Below are positions 34,683-43,171 of a stretch of 49,605 nucleotides of DNA, in pieces. The notes under the pieces are model-generated. The model ran no database searches and was not told where the DNA came from. It saw only the letters and a list, made by a program, of their open reading frames with translations. The translations under genes were made by a program, and so were the position numbers. The DNA is from an uncultured Prevotellaceae bacterium (GTDB lineage: Bacteria > Bacteroidota > Bacteroidia > Bacteroidales > Muribaculaceae): NCBI GenBank assembly GCA_900320055.1, contig ONQS01000016.1, positions 1-49,605 on the forward strand, in the 5' to 3' direction. The number at the start of each line of letters is the position of its first letter. Position 1 is the first letter of the stretch.

Positions 34683-36926
34683 ATGAGAAATCTAATTACT
34701 ATTTTTATGTTTTTGTTCTCACTCAGCTTGCATGCGCAAGTAGAGCTTCGTTATAATGGAGACAAAAGACCTTCTCGTAATTTCAAGACTGATATGATTC
34801 CTGCTGATTTATTGCCAAATTTCAGCGCTGACAAGCTTAACGAAGCGAACACCATATTTGAGGAGGACAGAATACGTTACTACATCATTAATGATGATGA
34901 GGTGGGTGTTACTCATAAAGATCCTAATGATGAAATTAATTACACACAAGATACTATCATTATTCCCGAACACGTGTTACACGATGGTCATAATTATATT
35001 GTCAGTGCAATTGGCAACTATGCATTTACACTTTGTCAGAATCTTAAGAAGGTAGTGATACCAAACACTGTCACATCCATTGGCTATTACGCTTTTTATA
35101 AATGCAGTTCGTTAACCAGCATCTGTCTACCTGAATCCTTAGATATTATTGATTATGGAGTTTTCGATGAATGCACATCATTAAAAGATGTAACAATCCC
35201 TTCATCGATAAAAACTATTGGTGTTTATGCATTTGATGAATGTACCGAGTTGTCCACAGTATATGCTTCTGATTTAAATTCTTGGTGCCAAATTGATTTT
35301 TGCTCCATCACATCCAATCCTCTTATTTATGCCCAACATCTTGTTATTGATGGTGAAGAAATTACCGATTTAGTTATTCCCAACTCAGTGACAGACATCA
35401 AGCCATTCAGTTTCACGGGTTACTCTGGACTTAAAAGTGTTACTTTTCCCAATTCGGTAAATAGTATTGGACGAGAAGCATTTTCTTACTGCTTCAATCT
35501 TACAGACATTGATTTTGGTGATGGTATCACAACGATAGACTATCGGTCGTTCTTTGATTGTGAGAATCTGACAAATATGACGTTACCGACAAGTCTCACG
35601 TACTTATCACATGGTGCATTCAGTTTCTGCAATGGACTCACTAGCATAGATATCCCTGATGCTGTTATCTCAATGGGGAATTATGTTTTCTATGGATGCG
35701 AAAATTTGAAGTATGCATCATTTGGATCGTCATTAGAATCCGTTCCAGTACAGACTTTTGCAGAATGTAAAAGCATTCATTCTGTTAGATTAAATGAATC
35801 TCTTACATCTATTGACGATGAGGCTTTCCATAATTGCCGTTGTCTTATCGATCTGGACCTGCCAGATAATGTAAAGAGTATAGGTAATTCTGCTTTTAAA
35901 GGTTGCCACGGTTTTACTGAAATCATGATTGGAGACGGAGTTGAGTCAATCGGCAATAGAGCGTTTGAAAGTTGCATTAATTTGAAAAATGTTACCATAC
36001 CTAACGTTTCTTCGTTAGGTGATTTAGTATTCAATGCATGCTGCGATCTAAAAAGTGTCACTTTAGGCGATAACTTGTCAAGTATGGGTAAGTATGCATT
36101 TATGAATTGTACATCTCTCACCAATGTTGATCTGGGCAATGGTATAAAAAACATCAGTGACAGTGCTTTCATGGATTGCTCGGGCCTAGAGAGAATGCTA
36201 ATCCCTAATTCAGTCATCGAAATCGGCAAAGGCGCTTTCCAGAATTGTCTTTTGCTGGAGGAACTCAATCTGGGTAATATGGTGCAAAAGATAAGAGGAC
36301 ACGCTTTTTATCATTGTTTAGGCCTCACTAATGTGTTAATCCCCAATTCGGTGGAAACTATTGGCGACTACACATTTGCCGACTGCAAAGCTTTGGAGCA
36401 CGTGTCATTTGGAAATTCTTTGAAGACAATCGGCCAATATGCATTCACCAATGATACTGAATTGACGAGTATTACACTACCTAATACGGTGACAAGTATT
36501 GGCATTCACTCATTCTCATATTGTAATAAATTAAACTCGGTAAGTCTTGGCAAATCATTGACAACTATTGGAGCGAATTCATTCTTCATGGACGACTGTT
36601 TGACTTCGATAACTTGCAAATCGGTAACACCTCCATCATTACCAGCAATCACTCCTCATCTGCAACATAATACTACACTTTATGTGCCTATAAAATCGTT
36701 GGAACTCTACAAGAGTACTTTTCCTTGGAAATGGTTTGATCATATCATCGGTCAGATTGATGCTGATGTGAACGGTGACAATGAAATCAACATTGCCGAC
36801 GTGAACGCTGTCATTGATACCATTCTCGGCGATGATAGTAACACCGAATTGCAAGATGTGAATGGCGACGGGGAAATCAACATTGCCGACATAAACGCCA
36901 TCATAGCTGCTATCCTGGGCGAGTAA
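34683..36926 (+). CDS. Secreted BspA-like leucine-rich-repeat protein with a C-terminal dockerin-like domain
   Basis: A 747-residue exported protein with a signal peptide (MRNLITIFMFLFSLSLHAQ). From about residue 110 to 650 it consists of roughly twenty 22-24-residue LRR_5 repeats of the form IGxxAFxxCxxLxxVxIPNSV, as in BspA-like adhesins. The last 55 residues hold two dockerin-type calcium-binding repeats (DVNGDNEINIADVNAVIDTI and DVNGDGEINIADINAIIAAI). A role in adhesion or attachment to a surface partner is inferred. The gene is clearly more AT-rich than pgk and pta on either side, which hints at a different origin. It has its own promoter and terminator. Confidence 0.9.
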   Translation: MRNLITIFMFLFSLSLHAQVELRYNGDKRPSRNFKTDMIPADLLPNFSADKLNEANTIFEEDRIRYYIINDDEVGVTHKDPNDEINYTQDTIIIPEHVLHDGHNYIVSAIGNYAFTLCQNLKKVVIPNTVTSIGYYAFYKCSSLTSICLPESLDIIDYGVFDECTSLKDVTIPSSIKTIGVYAFDECTELSTVYASDLNSWCQIDFCSITSNPLIYAQHLVIDGEEITDLVIPNSVTDIKPFSFTGYSGLKSVTFPNSVNSIGREAFSYCFNLTDIDFGDGITTIDYRSFFDCENLTNMTLPTSLTYLSHGAFSFCNGLTSIDIPDAVISMGNYVFYGCENLKYASFGSSLESVPVQTFAECKSIHSVRLNESLTSIDDEAFHNCRCLIDLDLPDNVKSIGNSAFKGCHGFTEIMIGDGVESIGNRAFESCINLKNVTIPNVSSLGDLVFNACCDLKSVTLGDNLSSMGKYAFMNCTSLTNVDLGNGIKNISDSAFMDCSGLERMLIPNSVIEIGKGAFQNCLLLEELNLGNMVQKIRGHAFYHCLGLTNVLIPNSVETIGDYTFADCKALEHVSFGNSLKTIGQYAFTNDTELTSITLPNTVTSIGIHSFSYCNKLNSVSLGKSLTTIGANSFFMDDCLTSITCKSVTPPSLPAITPHLQHNTTLYVPIKSLELYKSTFPWKWFDHIIGQIDADVNGDNEINIADVNAVIDTILGDDSNTELQDVNGDGEINIADINAIIAAILGE

Positions 36927-36989
36927 GCCTTGATACGCGCCTGCGGCATGGCTTCACGCTAAGCCGCTGTGGCGCTAAGAAACATTTAT

Positions 36990-37043
36990 CCGACAACTTG
37001 GACAATCCTTTTTAAAAAAGTAGTCCAGGTTGTCGGAATTTTA
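36990..37043 (+). terminator. Intrinsic terminator of the BspA-like gene
   Basis: CCGACAACTTGGAC pairs with GTCCAGGTTGTCGG (one mismatch), with an AT-rich loop, followed by AATTTTATT. It lies about 65 nt past the stop codon. Confidence 0.85.
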
Positions 37044-37078
37044 TTCCATTAGTTGATGTATCATTTATAAAAAAGCAC

Positions 37079-37086
37079 TACCTTTG
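37079..37086 (+). promoter_or_regulatory. Promoter box TACCTTTG for pta-ackA
   Basis: A perfect TAnnTTTG match 51 nt upstream of the pta start. A TTG at 37053-37055 is a possible -33 element. Confidence 0.68.
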
Positions 37087-37137
37087 TTGCACTGAAACCA
37101 ATTAACAATCAGTTTTCCTAAAATACTTCAAGAAACA

Positions 37138-38148
37138 ATGGAACCTTTGTTTGAGAAACTCAAGAGCAACGCGATTGCCAACAGGCAGCGCATCATCCTT
37201 CCCGAGAGTACTGAACCCCGCACCTTGACGGCTGCCAACCGCATCATCGCCGATGGCATCGCCGACATCGTCCTCATTGGCGACAAGGCCGAAATTCTGG
37301 CCAAAGCCGCTGAACTGGGACTCGAAAACATCGACAAGGCTACGGTGGTCAATCCCAACGACGCCGAGGCTGTCGAGAAATATGCTCAACTGTTCTATGA
37401 GCTGCGCAAGGCCAAGGGTGTGACCATCGAGGATGCCCGCAAGAAGGTGCTCGACCCGCTGTACCTGGGATGCCTGATTATCAAGAACGGTGATGCCGAC
37501 GGTCAGGTTGCCGGTGCGATGAACACCACAGGCAACGTGCTGCGTGCTGCCTTCCAGGTATTGAAGACTGCTCCCGGCATCAGCACGGTGAGCGGCGCTT
37601 TCCTGATGCTGTTGCCCGAGGGTTCGCCCTACGGCCACAATGGCGTGATGGTGTTTGCCGATTGTGCAGTCGTTCCCGATCCCGATGCACAGCAATTGGC
37701 ACAGATAGCCGTGAGCGCCGACCGCACCGCTCGCGCTCTGGCCGAAATCGACGATCCCAAAATCGCCATGCTCAGTTTCTCGACCAAGGGCAGCGCCAAG
37801 CATGAACGCGTTGACAAGGTAGTCGAGGCTACCCGTATAGCCTTGGAGATGAATCCCAACCTGAAGATTGATGGAGAGTTGCAGGCCGATGCCGCAATCG
37901 TTCCCAGCGTGGGCGCCAGCAAGGCTCCCGGCAGCGCGATTGCCGGTCATGCCAACGTGCTCGTATTCCCCGACCTGGGTGTGGGTAACATTGCTTACAA
38001 GTTGGTCCAGCGCATCGCTGGTGCCAAGGCCGTAGGTCCCGTGCTGCAAGGTCTTGCCGCTCCCGTCAACGACCTGTCGCGCGGCTGCAACGAGGACGAC
38101 ATCTACCGCACCGTTATCCTCACCTGCAACCAGGCAATCAACAAATAG
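37138..38148 (+). CDS. pta: Phosphate acetyltransferase
   Basis: A 336-residue enzyme that converts acetyl-CoA and phosphate to acetyl phosphate, the step before AckA. It is the short form, with only the catalytic domain and no N-terminal regulatory domains. Signatures include RIILPESTEPRTLTAANRI, DPLYLGCLIIKNGDADGQVAG, MLSFSTKGSAKHERVDKVV, and the C-terminal GNIAYKLVQRIAGAKAVGPVLQGLAAPVNDLSRGC. ackA follows 44 nt downstream in the same direction, separated by an AACTAAC-type repeat. Together they yield acetate and one ATP. Confidence 0.97.
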   Translation: MEPLFEKLKSNAIANRQRIILPESTEPRTLTAANRIIADGIADIVLIGDKAEILAKAAELGLENIDKATVVNPNDAEAVEKYAQLFYELRKAKGVTIEDARKKVLDPLYLGCLIIKNGDADGQVAGAMNTTGNVLRAAFQVLKTAPGISTVSGAFLMLLPEGSPYGHNGVMVFADCAVVPDPDAQQLAQIAVSADRTARALAEIDDPKIAMLSFSTKGSAKHERVDKVVEATRIALEMNPNLKIDGELQADAAIVPSVGASKAPGSAIAGHANVLVFPDLGVGNIAYKLVQRIAGAKAVGPVLQGLAAPVNDLSRGCNEDDIYRTVILTCNQAINK

Positions 38149-38165
38149 ATGACTGTGAACAGTGA

Positions 38166-38185
38166 TAACTAACAACTAACAACTA
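38166..38185 (+). repeat. AACTAAC-type repeat between pta and ackA
   Basis: ATAACTAACAACTAACAACT, just over two heptamer units, 8 nt before the ackA start codon. It belongs to the same family as 7502-7557 and 11141-11180. Confidence 0.65.
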
Positions 38186-38192
38186 TACAATA

Positions 38193-39407
38193 ATGAACAT
38201 CTTAGTGCTCAACTGTGGCAGCAGTTCTGCCAAGTACAAACTCATCGAGATCAAGGAGAACAAAACCCTCGCCGAGGGCGGTGTGGAAAAAATCGGTCTG
38301 CCCGACGGTTTCATCAAGTTGAAATTTGACGATGGCAGCAAGAAGAACATCGACCTGGGTCTCACCGACCACAAGGGCGCCATCAAGGCCATCCTCGATG
38401 CCCTCGTACATCCCGAGTATGGCTGCATCAAGGACCTGAAGGAAATCGACGCTGTGGGTCACCGCGTGGTGCATGGCGGCGAGAAGTTCAGCCGCAGTGT
38501 CCTGATTACCGACGAGGTGAAGGACATGATTCGCGAGTGCTACGGCATCGCCCCACTACACAATCCCGTCAACATGGCTGGTATCGAGGCTATCGAGGCC
38601 GTGCTGCCCGGTGTTCCCCAGGTGGGCGTGTTTGACACCGCCTTCCACCAGACGATGCCGAAGTCGGCCTTCATGTATCCCCTGCCCATGGAGTATTACA
38701 CCAAGGACCACGTGCGCCGCTACGGCTTCCACGGCACGAGCCACCGCTTCGTGACCCAGCGCGTGTGTGAGATGTTGGGAACCACACCCGAGGGCAAGCG
38801 CATCATCTGCTGCCACATCGGCAATGGTGCCAGCATCAGCGCCGTCAAGGATGGTAAGAGCATCGACACCACGATGGGCCTCACGCCCACCGAGGGTCTG
38901 ATGATGGGAACCCGTTCGGGTGACGTCGATCCGGGCGCATTGCTCTTCCTCATGGAGAAGTACAACCTGAGCCCCAAGGATATGCTCAACATCATCAACA
39001 AGAAGAGCGGTGTGCTGGGCATCACCGGTCTGAGCAGCGACATGCGCGACGTCGTTGACGCTGCCGAGAAGGATAACAACGAGCGCGCCAAGTTGGCTCT
39101 TGACATGTATGAACTGCGCATCCTCAAGTACATCGGTGCCTATGCCGCCGAGTTGGGTGGCGTGGACATCATCGCCTTCACGGGCGGTGTCGGCGAGAAC
39201 CAGTATCAGACCCGCAAGCGTGTATGCCGCCAGTTAGCCTATCTGGGTGTGAAGATTGACGAGGAGTTGAACGACACCCTGTGGCGCGGCAAGGAAGGCG
39301 AAATCAGCCTGCCCGACAGCAAGGTCAAGGTCGTTGTCGTCCTCACCGATGAGGAATATATGATCGCCCGCGACACCGAGGCCATCGTCGAAGGCCGCGA
39401 GCCGTAA
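38193..39407 (+). CDS. ackA: Acetate kinase
   Basis: A 404-residue enzyme of the ASKHA fold that makes acetate and ATP from acetyl phosphate. The N-terminal signature is MNILVLNCGSSSAKYKLI, and GHRVVHGGEKF, PLHNPVNMAGIEA, VFDTAFHQTMP, YGFHGTSHRFV and CHIGNGASISAV carry the substrate and catalytic residues. The C-terminal FTGGVGENQYQTRKRV nucleotide motif is present. Length is normal. It follows pta and ends in a strong terminator at 39449-39495. Confidence 0.98.
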   Translation: MNILVLNCGSSSAKYKLIEIKENKTLAEGGVEKIGLPDGFIKLKFDDGSKKNIDLGLTDHKGAIKAILDALVHPEYGCIKDLKEIDAVGHRVVHGGEKFSRSVLITDEVKDMIRECYGIAPLHNPVNMAGIEAIEAVLPGVPQVGVFDTAFHQTMPKSAFMYPLPMEYYTKDHVRRYGFHGTSHRFVTQRVCEMLGTTPEGKRIICCHIGNGASISAVKDGKSIDTTMGLTPTEGLMMGTRSGDVDPGALLFLMEKYNLSPKDMLNIINKKSGVLGITGLSSDMRDVVDAAEKDNNERAKLALDMYELRILKYIGAYAAELGGVDIIAFTGGVGENQYQTRKRVCRQLAYLGVKIDEELNDTLWRGKEGEISLPDSKVKVVVVLTDEEYMIARDTEAIVEGREP

Positions 39408-39448
39408 ACACGCAGTACAGTTTACGCTGTATAATGGTATATATTATA

Positions 39449-39495
39449 AACCCTGTACTTGACTGGATTGGTACAAGTACAGGGTTTTGTTTTGT
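39449..39495 (+). terminator. Intrinsic terminator of pta-ackA
   Basis: AACCCTGTACTTG and CAAGTACAGGGTT form a nearly perfect 13-bp stem, followed by TTGTTTTG. It lies about 42 nt past the ackA stop and 22 nt before the end of the convergent gene at 39517. Confidence 0.9.
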
Positions 39496-39516
39496 GGCTA
39501 TTTCAACAGCAGCGTT

Positions 39517-40089
39517 CTATTTACCGATACCAACGGCTCGCGAAATCGACTTGATTGCTGCGGCTTTATCGCTGTGATGGGAATCCGTATCGGCCCCGAG
39601 AGGATGATCATTGTCGATAGGACAGTAGGCCGTGTATTGAGTCAACAGCGCATTGAGCGACAGCAACAAATAGCCGTCGTCATCAATTTTATAGTATAAT
39701 TCTTCATGGTCACCATCATCAAACCAGAGATACAAACGGTTTAATTGCTGCTCCCATTTCAAGTCTACATAATTTATGACTATGTTGTGATTGTAATAGG
39801 AAGAATAACCATATTCACCTGTTTGGTCCTCATGGAAGTCAAAACTCACCTTGATTGCCTCGGGAATCTCATATCTCTCACCATTATCACCAATGGCATA
39901 CTCCGATATCCAACTGCCTACAATGCTTTTAAAGTGGTTTACTCCCAAGATGACACCGATAACGTCATTGACATCGGCTATCGAGACTTCGCCGTCACCA
40001 TTCACATCGCCATATACGTAGGTCTGGGCTAACATGCTGCAGGGCATGGCAAACATCAGTCCAATAAGTAGAATCTGAATCCTTTTCAT
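39517..40089 (-). CDS. Secreted protein with an N-terminal dockerin-like repeat
   Basis: A protein of about 190 residues with a signal peptide (MKRIQILLIGLMFAMPCSML AQ). Directly after it comes one dockerin-type calcium-binding repeat (YGDVNGDGEVSIADVNDVI), placed at the N terminus rather than the usual C terminus. The rest (about 55-170) is Tyr/Asp-rich and probably beta-stranded, with SWISEYAIGDNGERYEIPEA and LYLWFDDGDHEELYYKIDDD; it vaguely recalls lipocalin-like Bacteroidota domains, but I cannot assign it. I chose the ATG at 40089; in-frame Met codons upstream add only three residues. It is convergent with ackA and may share that terminator region. Confidence 0.72.
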   Translation of the reverse strand: MKRIQILLIGLMFAMPCSMLAQTYVYGDVNGDGEVSIADVNDVIGVILGVNHFKSIVGSWISEYAIGDNGERYEIPEAIKVSFDFHEDQTGEYGYSSYYNHNIVINYVDLKWEQQLNRLYLWFDDGDHEELYYKIDDDGYLLLSLNALLTQYTAYCPIDNDHPLGADTDSHHSDKAAAIKSISRAVGIGK

Positions 40090-40235
40090 CATACACATAT
40101 CAGTAAATAATCCCGTTATGGGAAGTAAAAGTTAATAAAATAAGGCCCTTACTAACTCACATCGTTGACTTTTAGCAATCTAAAATGGGTATTAGAGAAT
40201 CTTAAATCACTAAATGCACATCCAGTATGCAAATT

Positions 40236-40281
40236 ACGTCATTATTCTTGATATATGCAAGTTGATTTAAAGAATGATGTC
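40236..40281. repeat. Inverted repeat upstream of pheS
   Basis: GTCATTATTCTT (40238-40249) and AAGAATGATGTC (40270-40281) match as inverted arms at about 10 of 12 positions, around a 20-nt spacer. It lies in a 281-nt region between divergent genes, about 58 nt before the pheS promoter box. It could be an operator; no other feature is seen in that gap. Confidence 0.35.
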
Positions 40282-40338
40282 AATGACGATGGCTGAAAAA
40301 AACTATTCTCTATTAACTGTTAACTAAAAACTATTTTG

Positions 40339-40346
40339 TACCTTTG
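40339..40346 (+). promoter_or_regulatory. Promoter box TACCTTTG for pheS
   Basis: A perfect TAnnTTTG match 24 nt upstream of the ATG at 40371. It overlaps the longer frame from 40344, so the later start is preferred. A loose CTAA repeat (40311-40332) lies just before it. Confidence 0.7.
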
Positions 40347-40370
40347 CACGTTAAATCAACAGATAAGACT

Positions 40371-41408
40371 ATGTTAAAAGACAAGATAGAGGCGCTCAAG
40401 GCGCAGATTGCTGACCTCAAGGCAGAAAACGAAGAAGCCTTGGAGGCTTTGCGTATCAAATATCTGAGTAAAAAAGGAGAGGTGACCGCATTGTTCAATG
40501 AGTTTCGCGAGGTTGCTCCCGAGGAGAAACGCGAACTGGGTCAGAGGCTCAACGAACTCAAGAATCTCGCTACCGAAAAGATCAATGCCCTGCGTGAAGC
40601 CACCAAGCAAATGGCCAAAGAGCAGAACAAGATTGACATCACTCGTCCCGCTTTCCCGGCAGAACTGGGTACCCGTCACCCCATCTCGGTGGTGCGTAAG
40701 CAGATCATCGACATCTTCTCACGCCTGGGATTCACCATCGCCGATGGTCCCGAGGTCGAGGATGACTGGCACGTATTCAGCGCGCTGAATTTCGCAGCCG
40801 ATCACCCTGCCCGTGACATGCAGGACACCTTCTTCATCGAGAAGAATGAGCAGGATGTGACCCGCAACATCGTGCTCAGGAGCCACACCAGTTCGGTACA
40901 GGTGCGCACCATGGAACGCCAGCAACCGCCCATCCGCATCATCTGCCCGGGCCGCGTTTATCGCAACGAGGCCATTACCGCCCGCGCCCACTGCTTCTTC
41001 CACCAGATCGAAGGTCTCTATATTGACAAGAACGTATCCTTTGCCGACTTGAAGCAAGTGTTGCTTCACTTTGCACAGGAACTGTTTGGCACCGAGACCG
41101 AGATTCGTTTGCGTCCCAGTTATTTCCCGTTTACCGAGCCCAGTGCCGAGATGGATGTCACTTGCATGCTGTGCGGCGGCAAGGGCTGCGGATTCTGCAA
41201 GCACACGGGTTGGGTCGAAATCCTGGGTTGCGGCATGGTGGATCCCGCCGTGCTTGAAGCCAGCGGCATCGATAGCACCATCTATAGCGGTTATGCCTTT
41301 GGTCTGGGCGTGGAGCGCATCACCAATCTGAAGTATATGGTGAAGGACCTGCGCATGTTCAGCGAGAACGACGTACGCTTCCTGGACGAGTTCAAGAGCG
41401 CACACTGA
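40371..41408 (+). CDS. pheS: Phenylalanyl-tRNA synthetase alpha subunit
   Basis: A 345-residue class II aminoacyl-tRNA synthetase subunit that pairs with PheT to charge tRNA-Phe. An N-terminal coiled coil (MLKDKIEALKAQIADLKAE) precedes the catalytic core. Motif 2 is in CPGRVYRNEAITARAHCFFHQ and motif 3 is GLGVERITNLKY near the C terminus. A Cys-rich loop CMLCGGKGCGFCKHTGW precedes motif 3. pheT is not in the window. A terminator at 41427-41480 ends the transcript. Confidence 0.97.
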   Translation: MLKDKIEALKAQIADLKAENEEALEALRIKYLSKKGEVTALFNEFREVAPEEKRELGQRLNELKNLATEKINALREATKQMAKEQNKIDITRPAFPAELGTRHPISVVRKQIIDIFSRLGFTIADGPEVEDDWHVFSALNFAADHPARDMQDTFFIEKNEQDVTRNIVLRSHTSSVQVRTMERQQPPIRIICPGRVYRNEAITARAHCFFHQIEGLYIDKNVSFADLKQVLLHFAQELFGTETEIRLRPSYFPFTEPSAEMDVTCMLCGGKGCGFCKHTGWVEILGCGMVDPAVLEASGIDSTIYSGYAFGLGVERITNLKYMVKDLRMFSENDVRFLDEFKSAH

Positions 41409-41426
41409 TCGATCCAATAGGAAATT

Positions 41427-41480
41427 AAATAATGAGGATTTAGGAAATTTTACAGTATCTCCTGTTTCCTCATTATTTTT
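41427..41480 (+). terminator. Intrinsic terminator of pheS
   Basis: AAATAATGAGGA (41427-41438) pairs perfectly with TCCTCATTATTT (41467-41478), followed by more T. The nth start codon is only about 10 nt further on, so nth must have its own weak promoter here or depend on readthrough. Confidence 0.85.
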
Positions 41481-41489
41481 GACGAGTAT

Positions 41490-42125
41490 ATGATAATGAC
41501 CATCAGTGAGAGATATCAGGGGATTTTGGATTATTTCAGCCAGAATCAGCCCAACCCCGAGACCGAGTTACATCATCGCGACCCGTTTGAGTTGCTCGTG
41601 GCAGTTATGCTGAGCGCCCAGTGTACCGATAAGCGTGTGAACATGGTCACCCCTGCACTGTTTGAGGCCTACCCTACCGCCCACGCGATGGCTAGGGCCA
41701 GTGTCGATGATATCCTGCAATATGTCAAGAGCGTATCTTATCCCAACAGCAAAGCAGCCCACCTGCAAGCCATGGCTAAGATGCTGGTCGACGAGTTTCA
41801 CGGCCAAGTGCCTGATAACATGAAGGACTTGACCTCGCTGCCCGGCGTGGGACGCAAAACGGCCAACGTGGTGATGGGCGCCGCTTTTGGCAAGGCTACG
41901 ATTCCTGTAGACACTCACGTGTATCGGGTGTCGCATCGTCTGGGCCTATCCAAAGGCAAGACGCCCAACGACGTGGAAAAAGACCTAGGGCGCCACATTC
42001 CCGAAGCATTGCGTTTCAAGGCCCATCACTGGATATTGCTGCATGGCCGGTACGTGTGCAAGGCGTTACGCCCCGACTGCCTAAACTGCCAGATCAAGCA
42101 ATTCTGCAAGGAATATTCGCACTAG
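41490..42125 (+). CDS. nth: Endonuclease III (DNA glycosylase/AP lyase)
   Basis: A 211-residue base-excision-repair enzyme that removes oxidised pyrimidines and nicks the abasic site. The helix-hairpin-helix LPGVGRKTANVV carries the catalytic Lys123, and Asp141 (VDTHVYRVSHRLG) is the conserved acid. Four Cys at 190, 197, 200 and 206 (C-x6-C-x2-C-x5-C) bind the [4Fe-4S] cluster. The Met at 41496 is an equally possible start. It begins directly after the pheS terminator. The following 174 nt hold an inverted repeat (42225-42248). Confidence 0.96.
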   Translation: MIMTISERYQGILDYFSQNQPNPETELHHRDPFELLVAVMLSAQCTDKRVNMVTPALFEAYPTAHAMARASVDDILQYVKSVSYPNSKAAHLQAMAKMLVDEFHGQVPDNMKDLTSLPGVGRKTANVVMGAAFGKATIPVDTHVYRVSHRLGLSKGKTPNDVEKDLGRHIPEALRFKAHHWILLHGRYVCKALRPDCLNCQIKQFCKEYSH

Positions 42126-42224
42126 ACTATTCCATTTGGGCAACAAAGTGTCCCAAAGTACACATTTTCCCGATTTCTCGGGATAATGAATTAAACTTTA
42201 TGAAAACATGTTTGTCAAAACAGA

Positions 42225-42248
42225 GTCGTTATCCAAAAGTGTAACGAC
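42225..42248. repeat. Inverted repeat upstream of the second small barrel gene
   Basis: GTCGTTA and TAACGAC, a perfect 7-bp inverted repeat with a 10-nt spacer, 52 nt before the start codon at 42300. It may be a regulator site or a 5'-leader hairpin. No TAnnTTTG box is visible in this gap. Confidence 0.35.
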
Positions 42249-42299
42249 AGTATTCAGACAGATAATAACTTAATGTTTTATTAAACTAAAAATTAGATT

Positions 42300-42893
42300 A
42301 TGAAGAAAGTGTTAACTTTGATTGCTGCTGCAATCCTGTGCATGAGCGCCAGCGCTCAAGTTCAATTTGGTGCTAAGGTTGGTTTTGACCTGACTAACTT
42401 CTGGGGCTCTGATGTTGAACACGGCATGAAGCCGAGTTATCAGGCTGGTCTGGTGATGGAGTACAAGTTCAATCCCAACTTTGCCATCGCTCCTGAAGTT
42501 GTGTTTGCCTCACAGGGTGGCAAGTTCAAGGCCCTCGATTTGAACATCTTTGGTCTCGACGTTTCCAAGACTGTTACGTACAATACCAACTACATCAATA
42601 TTCCCGTGATGTTCAAGTACTATGTTGCCCACGCATTCAGCATCGACTTTGGTCCTCAGTTGGGTATCAATGTATATAGCAAATATTCCATCGAAGACGT
42701 TGACAAGGCTGTTGACATCAAGGACAATACCAAGGACGTTGACTTTGGCCTGGGTCTGGGTGGCACCTACAACCTCACCGAGAACGCATTTGTTCAGGCT
42801 CGCTACACGATGGGCATGACCAAGGTATTTGATGGTGACCACAACAAGGAGAAGAACGGTAACATCCAGATCGCCTTCGGTATGAAGTTCTGA
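42300..42893 (+). CDS. Porin-family outer-membrane beta-barrel protein (OMP_b-brl_2 type), second paralog
   Basis: A 197-residue exported protein with a signal peptide ending in SMSASAQ (MKKVLTLIAAAILCMSASAQ), then amphipathic strands ending in IQIAFGMKF. It is the paralog of the protein at 6684-7349, sharing YQAGL.MEYKF, APEVVFASQGGKF, YINIPVMFKYYV and DVDFGLGLG. These proteins form small outer-membrane barrels whose role is mostly structural or unknown. It has its own terminator at 42930-42970 and no partner genes. Confidence 0.87.
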   Translation: MKKVLTLIAAAILCMSASAQVQFGAKVGFDLTNFWGSDVEHGMKPSYQAGLVMEYKFNPNFAIAPEVVFASQGGKFKALDLNIFGLDVSKTVTYNTNYINIPVMFKYYVAHAFSIDFGPQLGINVYSKYSIEDVDKAVDIKDNTKDVDFGLGLGGTYNLTENAFVQARYTMGMTKVFDGDHNKEKNGNIQIAFGMKF

Positions 42894-42929
42894 TTGCCTT
42901 ACCGATAAAAACAGTATTAATAGAAGGGA

Positions 42930-42970
42930 AATGGCTGCACTCATGATGGGTGCAGCCATTCATTTCGTTT
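42930..42970 (+). terminator. Intrinsic terminator of the second small barrel gene
   Basis: AATGGCTGCAC and GTGCAGCCATT form a perfect 11-bp stem, followed by CATTTCGTTT. It lies about 36 nt past the stop codon. Confidence 0.82.
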
Positions 42971-43069
42971 CATCATCAACCTCCATCACACGTAATTGAT
43001 CGGTAGTTGAAAGTTGATGAATAAGAAATCCTAAATTTCTATATAAAAATATAAAAATATCTTAAAATA

Positions 43070-43102
43070 TTTGTATAATTCCAAAAATGATTTGTACTTT
43101 TG
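43070..43102 (+). promoter_or_regulatory. Two-part promoter (TTTG ... TACTTTTG) with no following gene on this strand
   Basis: TTTG at 43070-43073 and TACTTTTG at 43095-43102 are separated by 21 nt, close to the Bacteroidota consensus for both elements. Transcription would run to the right, but the next plus-strand feature is a terminator 36 nt on. Confidence 0.6.
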
Positions 43103-43107
43103 TACGT

Positions 43108-43171
43108 GTGTTTTTCATGGTATTAGATTTAAGGTTTGTGGAGGCTGTCGTGAGACATCTTCCACTTTTTT
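43108..43171 (+). ncRNA. Candidate small RNA ending in an intrinsic terminator
   Basis: A predicted transcript of about 64 nt begins about 6 nt after the promoter box at 43095-43102. It ends in a hairpin with arms GTGGAGGCTGTC (43138-43149) and GACATCTTCCAC (43154-43165), a GTGA tetraloop, and six T residues after it. Eleven of 12 stem positions can pair, counting one G-T pair. The T-run is on the plus strand only, so the hairpin does not terminate the convergent def gene. The last two bases overlap the def stop codon in antisense. The 5' part (43108-43137) is unstructured. Confidence 0.4.

Noticed and set aside
37102-38175. A 357-codon minus-strand open frame opposite pta
   Set aside because: It is the antisense shadow of a GC-rich, strongly codon-biased gene; its translation is low complexity and pta has every expected motif.
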